Shown: positions 20,224 to 31,214 of the stretch, piece after piece
Position numbering within the stretch: the stretch's first letter is position 1
Layout: every line of letters starts with the position of its first letter
Source: Phytomonas francai
Lineage: Eukaryota > Euglenozoa > Kinetoplastea > Trypanosomatida > Trypanosomatidae
Direction of reading: 5' to 3'
Length of the DNA: 64,000 bases
NCBI GenBank assembly: GCA_001766655.1
Contig: MJCC01000004.1
Location: 5,189-69,188 of the forward strand
Notes under the pieces: model-generated
The model's database searches: none
What the model was told of the DNA's origin: nothing
What the model saw: only the letters and a program-made list of their open reading frames with translations
Position numbers and translations under genes: made by a program

Positions 20224-23200
20224 ATGAAACGTCCGGGCACTCACAACTGTGCCAGCTTCTTTTCTGCCAACCAAGGGCTTTTAGATGCGCACAGACAGTT
20301 CTTGCGACGCGGTTTATGCTATGGTTCCTTGTGCTGTTCCTTTCATATATATGGACACGTGCCTTGTTTTCTAGTAATTCCTCGGCGATACTATCTCTTT
20401 CAAACGCCACTGGTGCTTCTCAAAGGTAGAAATCCTAAAGTTACTGCAGCAATGATGTCAGCTACCACCGTTGTACCATCCAATTTTGTCCCCTCAGTTC
20501 CATCTGTCACACCTTTTCACTCACCATCTAAGAAGAGTCTCGCTGAGGCTTCTCAAAACGAAGCGAGTCTGAAAAGGACGAATTCTAATATTGAGTCAAA
20601 AACCAAAAATCAAACACGCCGAAAACCACCCCAACGGAAGAAACGTGAGACGGCACCGACAGTTGCTAGTTCAGCTATAGCGATAGAGGTCGATGTTTCG
20701 GCCACCATACGGGAGTGGCAACTTCTTATGCGTACCAACACATCTTTCTATACAATGCATCCTCTATTTAGTAATGGTACTGTCTGTGCCGCCGCTTTAG
20801 CTAGGAATTCCAACCATCATACAGACACCTATGCCAAAACCCCTGCTAAAACTGCTAGTAAAACTTCCTTAGAGGGTCCCACGTCTTTTTTATCAGAAAT
20901 CTTGAAAACCCCTCAGGAATATCCGCAGATGCATGCACTTTTTTACAAACCTCACCTTCAGGACAGCTCACCATCGTGTCGGGGTCGAATGAGCGTTCTT
21001 CCCGCAGTTGATTTGAAGCTCACCAACTTGTCCAACATTCTTTGTGGTGATGACAGTGAATTCATTCTTTCAGTACTTCTTTCTTTTCTACGTATGTATC
21101 GTCGACTGTCAAGTCAGTCAACGTGGATGACTGCGGTTTATCGGCGATTCTTAGAGGTCTTTTTATCGGAGTCATCGCGAGTTTGGTCCAGAATTTTAGT
21201 CTCTGAGCTGCAAATCCAAGGTTGGCATCACGTTGTGCGCCAGTGTGCATGGGTGTTGTTAGAATTGTACTGCATCCAGTTAGATCACAAGAAGGGTTCT
21301 CAGGTGAAAAAAAAAGTCGGTAAAAATAATTTTAATCCCGCTGTGGCCATGGAGAAAGCTATTGTGCAGGTGCCTTTGTCCAGAAGGGCTCCACAGAAGG
21401 CAAAAGCCCTTGTTAAGACTGTACCGGGAGGAGAAATGCAAACAGTTGAGTCTGACTGGAGGGAGAGCATTATAAAGCATTTTCTTGAGAGCGTTGTGCA
21501 GCTAATTCTTCATAAACTTGCGGGAGTCTCGATTGATATCGACCCCATCTTCGCATGCAGGACCATTTCAGACTTGTCTTTTGAGTACAGTTTTGTTTTA
21601 CTGGCTATTGAACTCATAAAAGGAGATTTCTGTGAGAATCGTGCTGAAATAACGCAAAATACTATGCGACATGAGGTTAATGGGGATAAGGACTATGCTT
21701 TTGCCTTGGACAAGTGCAGCAAAATAGCGGAGGAAAGACGGAATGAAATTAAAAAAAATTTCTCGGATTATATTCGGTTTGATCCAGCAGACACAGGTTC
21801 AGTTTCGATAGAGGCTTGCAATTTCCGTTTGGAGGATGCGCTCTTGGCCTTGCATGTCACTCAAGCATTCGCTCTTATAGTACCACACGATTTTAAGCAG
21901 TATGTGCAAGTACAAGCCACGCACGTTCTTCATCTATCCTGTCGTGCAGTGCGATCTCGACCAGATATTTTCCCCCTCCTGTGTTCAGAAACGTTGGCCT
22001 ACCAACTTGAACAGTTGAAGGAGTGGCCTGGAAGTCCTTATGGGCAGATGTGTACAGACATTTTTGCAGCAGCAGCCGTTTTTTTGGAATTGCGCGAAAC
22101 GTCTCTTCCTGCATTGTTGGATGAAAAAGAGAGAACAAGACAGGCGGCTCTAAGAGCCTCGAACCTTGGGCTCGTGGAGGATCAACTCCCGCCACGACCT
22201 CTGCTCCACGGCTCTGCTGCGCAGCTTTTTTACACCATGCTATGTGTAGGCTATGCTCCCGAGGTAGTTCTTCAAAATGCGGTACACCTTTCCTTGGATG
22301 CCCTCGCGTTCGTCAGTATAACTGCCGCGACAGCACTCTTTTCAGAGTCGTTCGCTACAAACTCGTTGCCGGTTCGCGTAAAAACAACCCTCATGGACGC
22401 AGCACTTGCATACATAGGAATATGCGTGAAGAGTGCCAGACGACTCGCAGTTTCTCATGCAGAGAGCTTGATGCAAATAGAGAAAGGGAAAATAAGCCTT
22501 TCTAGTAGGCTTGAGCATCTTGATATGCAGGTTTTCGGGACGAAACCCACATGTTTCCCTATAAATGCATCAAAACTAGGCAACATACGAAGTGGTAAAA
22601 TTAATTCCGTACAACAGAATTCAAACACGGAGATAGCCATCATCGCTAAAGAAAGCCAACTCCAGGCTACCGAGGTTGTAACCCTAGATGAGATGAATCA
22701 GCTAGTGGACCAGACCTTGTATATGGTACTCAGCGTTGCAGTAGAATTCCTCACGCGTGGTGATGAGGCTACATCTAGGAATCTGATTCTGAATCTCTTC
22801 CCTATATTAGAGAGAGAGGGCTCTACAGTGTATTTGATAGAGGCACTAGAGGTGCTCACAGTGAAGATTACGAAACGTCTTGCTTATGTCGGGGCAATGG
22901 AGATTCGAACAGACTGCTCTATGGCTGAGGACACCTGCATCCATCGCAATAGTCGAGATTGTGTCACGACACTGTCTATGGAACAAGGTTTCTCAGAGAT
23001 GGTTGCTCTCTTCCAGCAGCGTGTTTCCGCTACTATCTTTCACAGGTTCACTGGAAATTTAACCAAAAAGGGGTCTTTTTCGTCGCATTCTCTTAGCGCG
23101 GACTCGACAGCCTCGCAACCCTTTTCATTATTTTCAGACGCACTTCCTGGCGTTGAAAAGAAGGGTAACAGTGACGATGGTACCGTCACTACCACAGCCG

Positions 23201-26200
23201 CTGGAGCGATAGCAATTCCTGTATTATCCTTGAGCCCTATACTTGAACTTATTTTTCGCTTCACGGCGTGTGCACTGATCTGTGGTATGGATATGAATAC
23301 TGTGAAACAGCTCACTTCTGTTCACATGATGCTTCTAAAGGCTAAGGATACTGCTGGTGGATTTAACACGAGCTCTGGCAAAAAGGCACCGACAGTTACC
23401 AACATAGCAGCTGATCCTTTCCTACAGCAAGGCCAATCGTCAGATGACGTGATTTCTACTGCTTCTCAGGTAGTGGAGCAGCTTGATCAACTCATGACGT
23501 GTGTAACAGAGAAGCGATTTCCAATCATACGCCATCCACAATCTGCTCACATGCGAACAACAAACGTCGCATTAAACCATATTGTTGGTGTAAACCTTAA
23601 ATCTATTCCTGTTCTGGGTGCTCGTGTTTATATTCCTAGGGATACCCCAAATCAAAGCATTGCATCCCTGTCGAAGAGACAGCGGCGTTTTGCTCTGTCA
23701 ATCATTCATCTGCTTTTTCGCCTCTCTACAAACCATCCGATTGAGGCAGAGCCAACTGCACTCAGAGTCTTTCGTACGGATCTACTTGACCCTGTTGTGG
23801 CACAGGTACTTCGTGAGAGCGCTTCCGACCCACCTGATGAACACAACCATACTAGCGATCTTTCACTTACAATTCTTAGTGAAATTGCCGTTGTAATTTG
23901 TGTACCACACACCATACATCTTGTCTCTCGGGATCTTTATACTGGACTCTCTGACATGGTCGTGCAAATAATGAAATGTAGTCGCCGCAATGACGCTCGC
24001 AGCTCTACAACGGGTGCAATTATTCAGCGACTCCTCTGTGCTTCTAGCACGATTTGCCTGCGAGGAGACGCTCAGCTTACGTCATTTTTTATTAGGGTAC
24101 TTCAAGCTACTGAATCATATCTCACGTTGCGACAAACTGTGCATGTTCTAGATGAGATGCTCGCGTGCCAGGTTCCCATTGACGCGGTTCCAGTTAGCAG
24201 GATGCTGCAACGCCTCGTGCAGGCTCTATCAGAGATGCATCCAAAAACTGGGCGGCCGATACTGTCACTCCCAGATTGTATCGCAACCCTACGTACTCTA
24301 GCTCGGTATGATGGTATAATCATTGCCAACACGGAAGATGCGGCGCCTCTTTCATCTAGAGATAGAAAATGTAGCAACAACAGTAATACTTTTTACAACA
24401 AAAACTCAAGCTTAAAGCTTATGGTACCCTATGGGTCAACCCTTGCGCGGCTGTGTCGCCCCGAAAATATCCAACGACAACGTATCACCTTATCTGAATA
24501 TGGGGAGCTTGTCCACATCGCTGCTGTCCTCAGCCGCCGCACAGAAGCAAGTGAGGCCTGTGATCCAGCAGAAAAAGCGTTGATATTAAAGTTGCCTCGT
24601 ATGCTCTCTGTGCCAGTGCTGCAATCCCCGCAGGCCGGTATGGAGCATGACACCCCGGCGGTGATCAGGGGCTACGCTGAGGTTACAAACGACGAGGCTG
24701 TGCGTGCACAGGTCCTGCGTGGTTTTATTTCTCGTACCATTCGCGCCTGCCCTACGCTGTCTCCTGAGGAGGTTGTACAGTGCGTTGAGGGGTACTGTGC
24801 CGCTGGGATCTACCACGAATATCTCTTCAGTGTCTTGCTTGGGCGTGTTGCGGATATTACACAGCGCTTCTCGTTGAATTTGTCCCTGCGTTTGCTTCGC
24901 TGCGGCATCCACTCAGGTCATCCGCTTGTTAAAACAGCATGCGTGACGGCCGCGAAGCCAGTTTTCGTGGCACATGTGCGGCATATCTTACAAAGCGATC
25001 CAAGCTTTATCACTTCAGTGGGATTGACTTCCACCTCTATTCTGAGGTGTCTTCGAGACTGCTTCCCACAGGAGCCCATCAGCGCAGCAGTTCTCGAGAA
25101 CATAGCGGTACATAAGCAAGGAATGAGAGGTGCTGTGGTGATCAAGGCTGCTCTGGAGCTAATAGCGGTTAGAGGATCGCATGACTATAACACGTTACGT
25201 ACACTGGCCGATTACACCACCTCTGAGCTCATCTGTACCAGTGGCCCACGCGATCTTGCAGATTTACTGTATCTCCTTGTAGTCTGTGGTGTGCGCTCTG
25301 GGGCTCTCCTAATGAATGCCGCTGCTCGATTCAGCGAGGTTCGTCGGGAGGCGGATGGCTACACTTTAGCACGCATCATGGAAGCCCTTCAACGTAGCTG
25401 TGTTGATGCCGGCAATACACTTTTTTCACAACTTGTTGATCGTATTGTAGAGCTGGTAGATGTATTTCTTAATTCCACTGAGGATTTAATCTCTAAAAAA
25501 AAGGATGCCGTCAGAAGAGTGATCACCCACGGGGGAGATATAGAAGCACCTTTCACCGTGTCGCAAGTCTCTGTTATACTGAACGAATTATACACAGGTG
25601 GAAAGCATAATCTAGCGATCGTTATGCCTGCTGTGGACGCTCTTCTCAAATATCTTTCACGTTTGTGGAATGGTACGAGGGTTTCTGTAACTGATAGAGA
25701 TTATAGTGCTTCTGGGTTGGTGGCCAGGGAGGTTGAGATAATTCTTCGTAGCTGTGTAGAGCAAGCAAGTCATCCTAAAGAGCATCGCGACGTTCTGCGT
25801 GCGTGCGCAGATCAGTTAAATTTCCTCCTCGATGATTCACAGCGTCCGCGCCCTTTGCCCGATTCGGGCATACAAGATAGTAATGATATTAACAATGAAG
25901 CGCAACGAGAGACTGATACTTCGGTTGGGGATATTCCTTTCAACAATTATGCTAACACTGTGCATTGTTTGGAGGACTGCAAACCACAGACTAACGCAGC
26001 TGGTGCCCTCTGGCGCGGCGACCTGTTGATGCTTGTTAACCTTGCAAGCTTTCTCACTCGTGGTGGCGAAGTTGCGCACCCGGTGCTCTGTCGTATCTTT
26101 ACACTAGTTTTCGAGAAGCGAGTTACTCTGTTAAAGAGACACTTGTTATTCGAAACTGTGAAACAAACGATGGAAGCGGCGGGTGAGGGAATACATCCAG

Positions 26201-26241
26201 AGCTTCATAGTTTCGTTGTGAAAGGTAAGCTTCTGTCGTGA
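20224..26241 (+). CDS. Very large helical protein, function unknown (2005 residues)
   Basis: An unrecognised kinetoplastid-type protein. The N-terminal 100 residues contain a Cys/aromatic-rich stretch and could be a targeting region, followed by a basic, Ser/Thr-rich linker (to about 150, with RRKPPQRKKR). From about 250 onward the sequence is rich in Leu/Ala helices without strong coiled-coil heptads, suggesting alpha-solenoid repeats. The C-terminal half in particular shows repeated pairs of amphipathic helices reminiscent of FASTK- or pentatricopeptide-like scaffolds. No RAP domain or catalytic motif is visible, so an organellar RNA role is speculation. The start at 20224 is supported by the acceptor 21 bases upstream; a later start at the Met-Met near residue 77 is possible. 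Confidence 0.8.
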   Translation: MKRPGTHNCASFFSANQGLLDAHRQFLRRGLCYGSLCCSFHIYGHVPCFLVIPRRYYLFQTPLVLLKGRNPKVTAAMMSATTVVPSNFVPSVPSVTPFHSPSKKSLAEASQNEASLKRTNSNIESKTKNQTRRKPPQRKKRETAPTVASSAIAIEVDVSATIREWQLLMRTNTSFYTMHPLFSNGTVCAAALARNSNHHTDTYAKTPAKTASKTSLEGPTSFLSEILKTPQEYPQMHALFYKPHLQDSSPSCRGRMSVLPAVDLKLTNLSNILCGDDSEFILSVLLSFLRMYRRLSSQSTWMTAVYRRFLEVFLSESSRVWSRILVSELQIQGWHHVVRQCAWVLLELYCIQLDHKKGSQVKKKVGKNNFNPAVAMEKAIVQVPLSRRAPQKAKALVKTVPGGEMQTVESDWRESIIKHFLESVVQLILHKLAGVSIDIDPIFACRTISDLSFEYSFVLLAIELIKGDFCENRAEITQNTMRHEVNGDKDYAFALDKCSKIAEERRNEIKKNFSDYIRFDPADTGSVSIEACNFRLEDALLALHVTQAFALIVPHDFKQYVQVQATHVLHLSCRAVRSRPDIFPLLCSETLAYQLEQLKEWPGSPYGQMCTDIFAAAAVFLELRETSLPALLDEKERTRQAALRASNLGLVEDQLPPRPLLHGSAAQLFYTMLCVGYAPEVVLQNAVHLSLDALAFVSITAATALFSESFATNSLPVRVKTTLMDAALAYIGICVKSARRLAVSHAESLMQIEKGKISLSSRLEHLDMQVFGTKPTCFPINASKLGNIRSGKINSVQQNSNTEIAIIAKESQLQATEVVTLDEMNQLVDQTLYMVLSVAVEFLTRGDEATSRNLILNLFPILEREGSTVYLIEALEVLTVKITKRLAYVGAMEIRTDCSMAEDTCIHRNSRDCVTTLSMEQGFSEMVALFQQRVSATIFHRFTGNLTKKGSFSSHSLSADSTASQPFSLFSDALPGVEKKGNSDDGTVTTTAAGAIAIPVLSLSPILELIFRFTACALICGMDMNTVKQLTSVHMMLLKAKDTAGGFNTSSGKKAPTVTNIAADPFLQQGQSSDDVISTASQVVEQLDQLMTCVTEKRFPIIRHPQSAHMRTTNVALNHIVGVNLKSIPVLGARVYIPRDTPNQSIASLSKRQRRFALSIIHLLFRLSTNHPIEAEPTALRVFRTDLLDPVVAQVLRESASDPPDEHNHTSDLSLTILSEIAVVICVPHTIHLVSRDLYTGLSDMVVQIMKCSRRNDARSSTTGAIIQRLLCASSTICLRGDAQLTSFFIRVLQATESYLTLRQTVHVLDEMLACQVPIDAVPVSRMLQRLVQALSEMHPKTGRPILSLPDCIATLRTLARYDGIIIANTEDAAPLSSRDRKCSNNSNTFYNKNSSLKLMVPYGSTLARLCRPENIQRQRITLSEYGELVHIAAVLSRRTEASEACDPAEKALILKLPRMLSVPVLQSPQAGMEHDTPAVIRGYAEVTNDEAVRAQVLRGFISRTIRACPTLSPEEVVQCVEGYCAAGIYHEYLFSVLLGRVADITQRFSLNLSLRLLRCGIHSGHPLVKTACVTAAKPVFVAHVRHILQSDPSFITSVGLTSTSILRCLRDCFPQEPISAAVLENIAVHKQGMRGAVVIKAALELIAVRGSHDYNTLRTLADYTTSELICTSGPRDLADLLYLLVVCGVRSGALLMNAAARFSEVRREADGYTLARIMEALQRSCVDAGNTLFSQLVDRIVELVDVFLNSTEDLISKKKDAVRRVITHGGDIEAPFTVSQVSVILNELYTGGKHNLAIVMPAVDALLKYLSRLWNGTRVSVTDRDYSASGLVAREVEIILRSCVEQASHPKEHRDVLRACADQLNFLLDDSQRPRPLPDSGIQDSNDINNEAQRETDTSVGDIPFNNYANTVHCLEDCKPQTNAAGALWRGDLLMLVNLASFLTRGGEVAHPVLCRIFTLVFEKRVTLLKRHLLFETVKQTMEAAGEGIHPELHSFVVKGKLLS

Positions 26242-26712
26242 ACCCGAATTTCAATGAATGCTTTAGCTATTTTTCCTTCTCCTCTCTTTAATGCCACCTT
26301 GTAAGCTTCCTCACATATTCTCTTAATTGTATAATGGTGATTTTTGGTGCTCTAATGAAGGTACAATACGTCATGAACAACGTGCTATTTAACAAGTATA
26401 TACCTTCATGGAAATCAATTTACGTACAATAGAAATATTTTTTTTTTTTAAACGAGACCCTTATTCTCTTCTCCAGCGACAGCATTTGTTATTTACGGAT
26501 GAAACTTAACCCTTACAAAGGTTTACGTAGTGATAAAGATTAAAACCTAAAGTGTAAATTATTTAAAACAAGTTAATAAGCAGTGCATATTTGGTGAGGG
26601 GTCTACACAACCACATAACACTCTTTTTCTACTCTTCAGCCAAAAGACAAGTTTTTGCACAACTTTTTTTTCCCTTCTGTTATTAAATCGGAACGAAAAG
26701 TTACTTCGCCAA
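26242..26712. other. Intergenic spacer
   Basis: An AT-rich spacer. A pyrimidine tract (TTTTTTTTCCCTTCTGTTATT, about 26664-26684) followed by AG at about 26699 marks the likely trans-splice site for the LRR gene. No other feature is seen. Confidence 0.45.
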
Positions 26713-29700
26713 ATGGAAATGTTTTCACCAGACACATTAGAGCAGAAATTCATCGATATATTTCTCGTTGAGCTGCGGCGTCAGGGCGTTGCGCAACCTT
26801 CGGACTTCGAAAAACAATTCAGAGAGCATTTAGTGATCGTTGAAACCGGAACAGAATTCTATGATGTGATCGTAGAAGGCACAACAGAAGATAAAAAAGG
26901 AATTGAACCTAATAAAGTGCACAGGTGCGTGCCTTCTTGTGCTTCCGTTCAGGAGACAAGTATTTCTCACTGTAAGGGAAAGATGAGACGAAATAGTGAT
27001 GATGGCCTGGAAGACGATGATACCGGTGCGAAAAAGAAGTTCAACAGGGATACACGATGGACTTTTGAACTTGATCTTAGCGGTCAACATTTGGGTAATA
27101 ATATTATCGTTGCCCTATGCGAAACCTTACTCAAGCTTAACCCTTACAGCGAGGCTAGCGTCATCCGATGGCACGTCCTATTGAATGACAATGAATTGAC
27201 GGACCAATGCATAAGGCATCTAGGGTTTATCCTCTTCTTTTGTCCAAGCTTGGAGTTGCTGGTCATGACGGAAAACCACTTCACAAAAGAGGGCATCGCT
27301 GAGCTGCGTCGGGCCATTGGAAAAACTCAACACGCTTGTGAGGTGCACTATGATCGAAACGAAATCCGAACTCGACCAGCTACCAGTGTAACAGGGTCCT
27401 ATTTTCAGTCACAAGAACACAGCAGACGCAATGCTAACGATGTTTCTTTATCTCCCAGGAATAATTGTGAGGCGTCATCGGCTCACCAGCCGATCTCGAC
27501 AGCCGAAAATTTGTCCCCCATTTCTGCAGAGCACGAAATGTCTTACGAATGTTGCCATTTACCCTTCCCAATGGTGAGCAGCCACCGTTCACCTCGGACT
27601 GCCGCTGCGATCTCTCCTACCCCTAGCCCTGGCCCTGCTACATACGCCATTGGCAATACAGAGGCGTTAAGGCGACGCCGAGAGGAGTTGTTTGGAAAGG
27701 CTATGCAGACTAGCTCGGATATAATGGGTAGCGAAGACACAAATGCTACCAAAAGCACCATCAACAATGCCAGCGATCCTCAAGCAACCTTTTCACCCCT
27801 TCAAATTTCTTCTAGCCTCACCTCACAGAGGTTTAAGGATACGACACAAGTCTCGCATGTTTCAGGAGAAACACAAGATGTGTCGCCGCTGCGTTGGGGG
27901 ATAGAAGAAATCCCAGAGGCGCGCTGGGTCTCAGCCTCTTCCAGCGAATCTGATTCCATGTCACCCCTTTCATCGGGAACTCCACCTCCCGTACACAGAA
28001 AAAGCTGTTCTATTGATCCTAGACAAGATAAATCTGTTGAAGGCGCAGGATGCAGCAAACGGCATTACCATCAGCATGGGAATAGAAATAGCCCTAGCCT
28101 TCACGAGCCCTTTGGCAACGAAGACGAGTTAGAGTTTACCATGAATCTGAACCCTATTATAGGTAGTGTTCTAGACCTCTCGTGTACTGTAAGCAAAGAA
28201 ACTAATACCCTATCTGAATCTCATACTCATGGAGAAGCAAAATCCGTATGGGATGCCATCGAAGCCTATGTAAAAGCTGCCCAGCAACCGTACGCTTCTG
28301 AAGAGATAGATCAGGAGACCTCGGTGAAACTGCCTGCTTCCTTTTCTAGTTGGAATGCCCATTCCACTATAACGGTCTTAAATCTTAGTGATAACCATCT
28401 TAAGAGGCTTCGGATTCTTCCAGCCGCCCTTCTTCAGCTAGACATTAGCAACAATGATTTGACGCACCTTAGTGGCCTGAGCTCTTGCACGATGTTAACC
28501 GTCCTCAATGCACGGCGCAATAGAATTAATCAAATTACCGGACTTGAGCGCAATATATGCCTTAAACATGTTTTCCTCGGTCGCAATCGCATCAAGGCCG
28601 TCGAGGGTCTTGCACACTTGCTTGTTTTAGAAACCCTCGATCTTTCACACAATCGGCTGCGAAGCCACACTGCTATACGAGCTCTATCTCTTTGTTCCTC
28701 GCTTCGGCATCTCCTCCTCAAGGGAAACCCTGTTGTGGATAACACCACACATGGTAAAGGTTCCTATTGCATCTTACGCAATCTCTGCCCGTCTCTGCTG
28801 ATGATCGATAACAGAAAGCTTAGCCAGTCACGTTTAGCTGAAAAAGTCGAGAGGCAGGAGAACTACATGCGGCAGCCAATGTTGATTGACTCCACACACC
28901 AGCCGCGCATTTCCTTCGATGTTGAGAATGGTGTTCGATCTGTTATAGTGCCTTGCAACGGGGATGACAAAGCAGCTCAGTATGGCGATTGTTCTGTCCA
29001 AATGCCTCATCAATTAACCTCCACAGCCAGCCGCGCATCTGCCTATAGGGCAAGTAAAGATGAGGGAGCATCCCAAAATCCAGTGAATCTTCTTTACCTT
29101 CTTACTCACGGTGTTAACCCACGGAAGGGGTACAGTGACACTGCCCACGTAGCGAGTAAGGTGCGTCATACTGCACAGCGCGCGGCTGCGCTTCGTGAAG
29201 CTGAGCAGAGGAAAAAATTGCTGGAACAGCGTCACAAGAAGAATTTCCTACGAGAGGATATGATGAAGCTCCTTTCGGGAAAATATAAGAAGTACCTGGA
29301 GACTTCTATAGTGGAGCACATAACACAACATCAGCTACAACAGCTGCACATAGGAAAAATGAACAACTTGTCTGATACTTTTACTACACAGACGGGTAGG
29401 ACTGTTGACGCCAGCAAGAGGTCGGCTTCTCGTATTCAGTCCTCTGACGCCATTCGAGGTAGCTCCATTGTAGAAAGCCTGCACTGTACCGTACCATCTA
29501 CTTATTCTAGTAATAGATGCATGGATGTTTTGAAACAATATGAACCAAGCCGTTTCTGCCCGTCCAGAGGCCCTTTGCAAGGAATGGAAGCTACAGGTTC
29601 AAACCGAAAGAGGACTGCTTCCCGTCAGGTTGTTCTGCTATCTCCTGAGGTCGATGATACAATCCCTAACACGGTGTCTAACAACAAGAACTCTGAGCGT

Positions 29701-30768
29701 GATAGCTTCATTTGTGAGGATCAATGCAAGAACTCCGACTTGTCTCCCTTGTTGTCGCAAAAGCCTCTTTCTTACGCTCAGCTATACGCATCCGAAAGGA
29801 CCTTGCATCATGGGGACACTTTCCCAATGGGCACGGAGGTAGGGAAGGCCTGGGGTGGGCGCTCTTTTATTTGTGAGGCCCCCGTTGCAGATGAGTCCAT
29901 GCTTGTCAGCTCATCCGAGATCCCGTGTGCGGAGGAACAGGCTGTTGTGGAATGTAGCTTCCCATTAGGGACGAGCGGTAGGCAGGACTCCCTTCTCAAG
30001 CGAGAGCGCTTAAGTTTGCAGAGGATGAATAAGGAAGTACATCGCATCTCAGCCCCTGTTTCAGTAAGGCGCTCCTCATCTTCGCGGTCAAGAGGAGCGT
30101 TACGAGATCCTACAAGTGAGAATAGGTCCCGTCGCTCAGATGCCGCGCCGCGTGACTTCCAATCTCCAAACAAGCAGTATGAAGTCTTGAGGAAGTTGAC
30201 CGCAGAGTCACATCGTATTCAACACGCTGTTATAGCGAAAGACTCACCTGCGAGGCATGCTCGAGCTACAATGTTGACGCCATCTCTTGATAAAGATGCA
30301 CCACTGCAGAATCGCATATTGACATGGGAAAAACAGGTAGAGGAAGATATCAAGACCGTGCAGGCAGCGCTCAAAGTGATTGTGTCTCTCCTTGAGACAC
30401 AATGGAATAATTTAGCGGATATCCACAAGGGAAACCAACTGAAATCATTGCGATACGTACAAGAACGGCAAAGGTGTGTGGAGATCATTCAAAAGAGTGG
30501 GATGCTAAGCGACACGCAGATCCCCAAGGATGTAGTCGAGCATTATGGCTTTAATAAGGCTGAACTAGAGAGAGTCTTTACGGACCGACAAAGGTCAAAG
30601 TGGGAAAGCAAGGCTTCTCGGGATCGAATGTCGGTGCTGCAACAGGTACGAATGCTTGGGGATGCAAAAACGTGTTTGCGGTACCTAGTCATCCTCATAG
30701 ATAGCGACGACGAATCCCTTTTACAGGATTATGTTAACCAGGTTAAACTGACCTTTAAAACCAGTTAG
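26713..30768 (+). CDS. Leucine-rich-repeat protein with coiled-coil region (1351 residues)
   Basis: Two different LRR zones are visible. Residues about 116-210 contain ribonuclease-inhibitor-like units (FELDLSGQHLGNN, WHVLLNDNELTDQ, LELLVMTENHFTKEG). Residues about 550-700 contain SDS22-like 22-residue repeats (VLNLSDNHLKRL, QLDISNNDLTHL, VLNARRNRINQI, HVFLGRNRIKAV, TLDLSHNRLRS) closed by a cap resembling the LRRcap of axonemal proteins. Between them lie about 340 residues of Ser/Pro-rich sequence. A charged helical segment at about 815-870 (REAEQRKKLLEQRHKKN) and a helical C-terminus (about 1195-1351) suggest coiled coils. The SDS22 design is common in flagellar and centriolar scaffold proteins, but location cannot be shown here. 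A good acceptor precedes the ATG by about 12 bases. Confidence 0.85.
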   Translation: MEMFSPDTLEQKFIDIFLVELRRQGVAQPSDFEKQFREHLVIVETGTEFYDVIVEGTTEDKKGIEPNKVHRCVPSCASVQETSISHCKGKMRRNSDDGLEDDDTGAKKKFNRDTRWTFELDLSGQHLGNNIIVALCETLLKLNPYSEASVIRWHVLLNDNELTDQCIRHLGFILFFCPSLELLVMTENHFTKEGIAELRRAIGKTQHACEVHYDRNEIRTRPATSVTGSYFQSQEHSRRNANDVSLSPRNNCEASSAHQPISTAENLSPISAEHEMSYECCHLPFPMVSSHRSPRTAAAISPTPSPGPATYAIGNTEALRRRREELFGKAMQTSSDIMGSEDTNATKSTINNASDPQATFSPLQISSSLTSQRFKDTTQVSHVSGETQDVSPLRWGIEEIPEARWVSASSSESDSMSPLSSGTPPPVHRKSCSIDPRQDKSVEGAGCSKRHYHQHGNRNSPSLHEPFGNEDELEFTMNLNPIIGSVLDLSCTVSKETNTLSESHTHGEAKSVWDAIEAYVKAAQQPYASEEIDQETSVKLPASFSSWNAHSTITVLNLSDNHLKRLRILPAALLQLDISNNDLTHLSGLSSCTMLTVLNARRNRINQITGLERNICLKHVFLGRNRIKAVEGLAHLLVLETLDLSHNRLRSHTAIRALSLCSSLRHLLLKGNPVVDNTTHGKGSYCILRNLCPSLLMIDNRKLSQSRLAEKVERQENYMRQPMLIDSTHQPRISFDVENGVRSVIVPCNGDDKAAQYGDCSVQMPHQLTSTASRASAYRASKDEGASQNPVNLLYLLTHGVNPRKGYSDTAHVASKVRHTAQRAAALREAEQRKKLLEQRHKKNFLREDMMKLLSGKYKKYLETSIVEHITQHQLQQLHIGKMNNLSDTFTTQTGRTVDASKRSASRIQSSDAIRGSSIVESLHCTVPSTYSSNRCMDVLKQYEPSRFCPSRGPLQGMEATGSNRKRTASRQVVLLSPEVDDTIPNTVSNNKNSERDSFICEDQCKNSDLSPLLSQKPLSYAQLYASERTLHHGDTFPMGTEVGKAWGGRSFICEAPVADESMLVSSSEIPCAEEQAVVECSFPLGTSGRQDSLLKRERLSLQRMNKEVHRISAPVSVRRSSSSRSRGALRDPTSENRSRRSDAAPRDFQSPNKQYEVLRKLTAESHRIQHAVIAKDSPARHARATMLTPSLDKDAPLQNRILTWEKQVEEDIKTVQAALKVIVSLLETQWNNLADIHKGNQLKSLRYVQERQRCVEIIQKSGMLSDTQIPKDVVEHYGFNKAELERVFTDRQRSKWESKASRDRMSVLQQVRMLGDAKTCLRYLVILIDSDDESLLQDYVNQVKLTFKTS

Positions 30769-30923
30769 AAAGGTTCTCTTTCCGAGTGCTTTTTCTTTCT
30801 GCATTTTTACTTATTTTTCCTTTTAGCTTTGAGATATCAAGTAGAACCGTCGTTACACTTACTATAGAATCGTAACTGTTTTCTAAATAACTTTCAAACT
30901 GCGTAGAAATAGCAGATTTCTTC

Positions 30924-30988
<65 letters not shown>

Positions 30989-31214
30989 TATACCTTATAC
31001 AGTGATAGAATTTATAATCTTCTATAGAGCACAATAAAAATTACGTCGTGCTGCACATCATTCTCTAATTGTAGTGTTCGCCAGATAAAATCTATGGTCA
31101 TTAATATTTCTTACTTGTGCTTCTTTAATTTTCTAATAGTCTGACGGAGTGACACAGTGAAACAACATTGATAAAAACTGAAGAAAGTAGGCTAATTCCC
31201 ACTTATGTTAGCCC
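30769..31214. other. Intergenic spacer with compound microsatellite
   Basis: AT-rich spacer carrying a compound TA/GA microsatellite and T-rich sequence ahead of the next gene. No coding signal is seen. Confidence 0.4.
30924..30984. repeat. Compound (TA)n(GA)n microsatellite
   Basis: About 13 TA units joined directly to 17 GA units. The GA part is a purine tract on this strand, hence a pyrimidine tract on the other. Confidence 0.95.
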
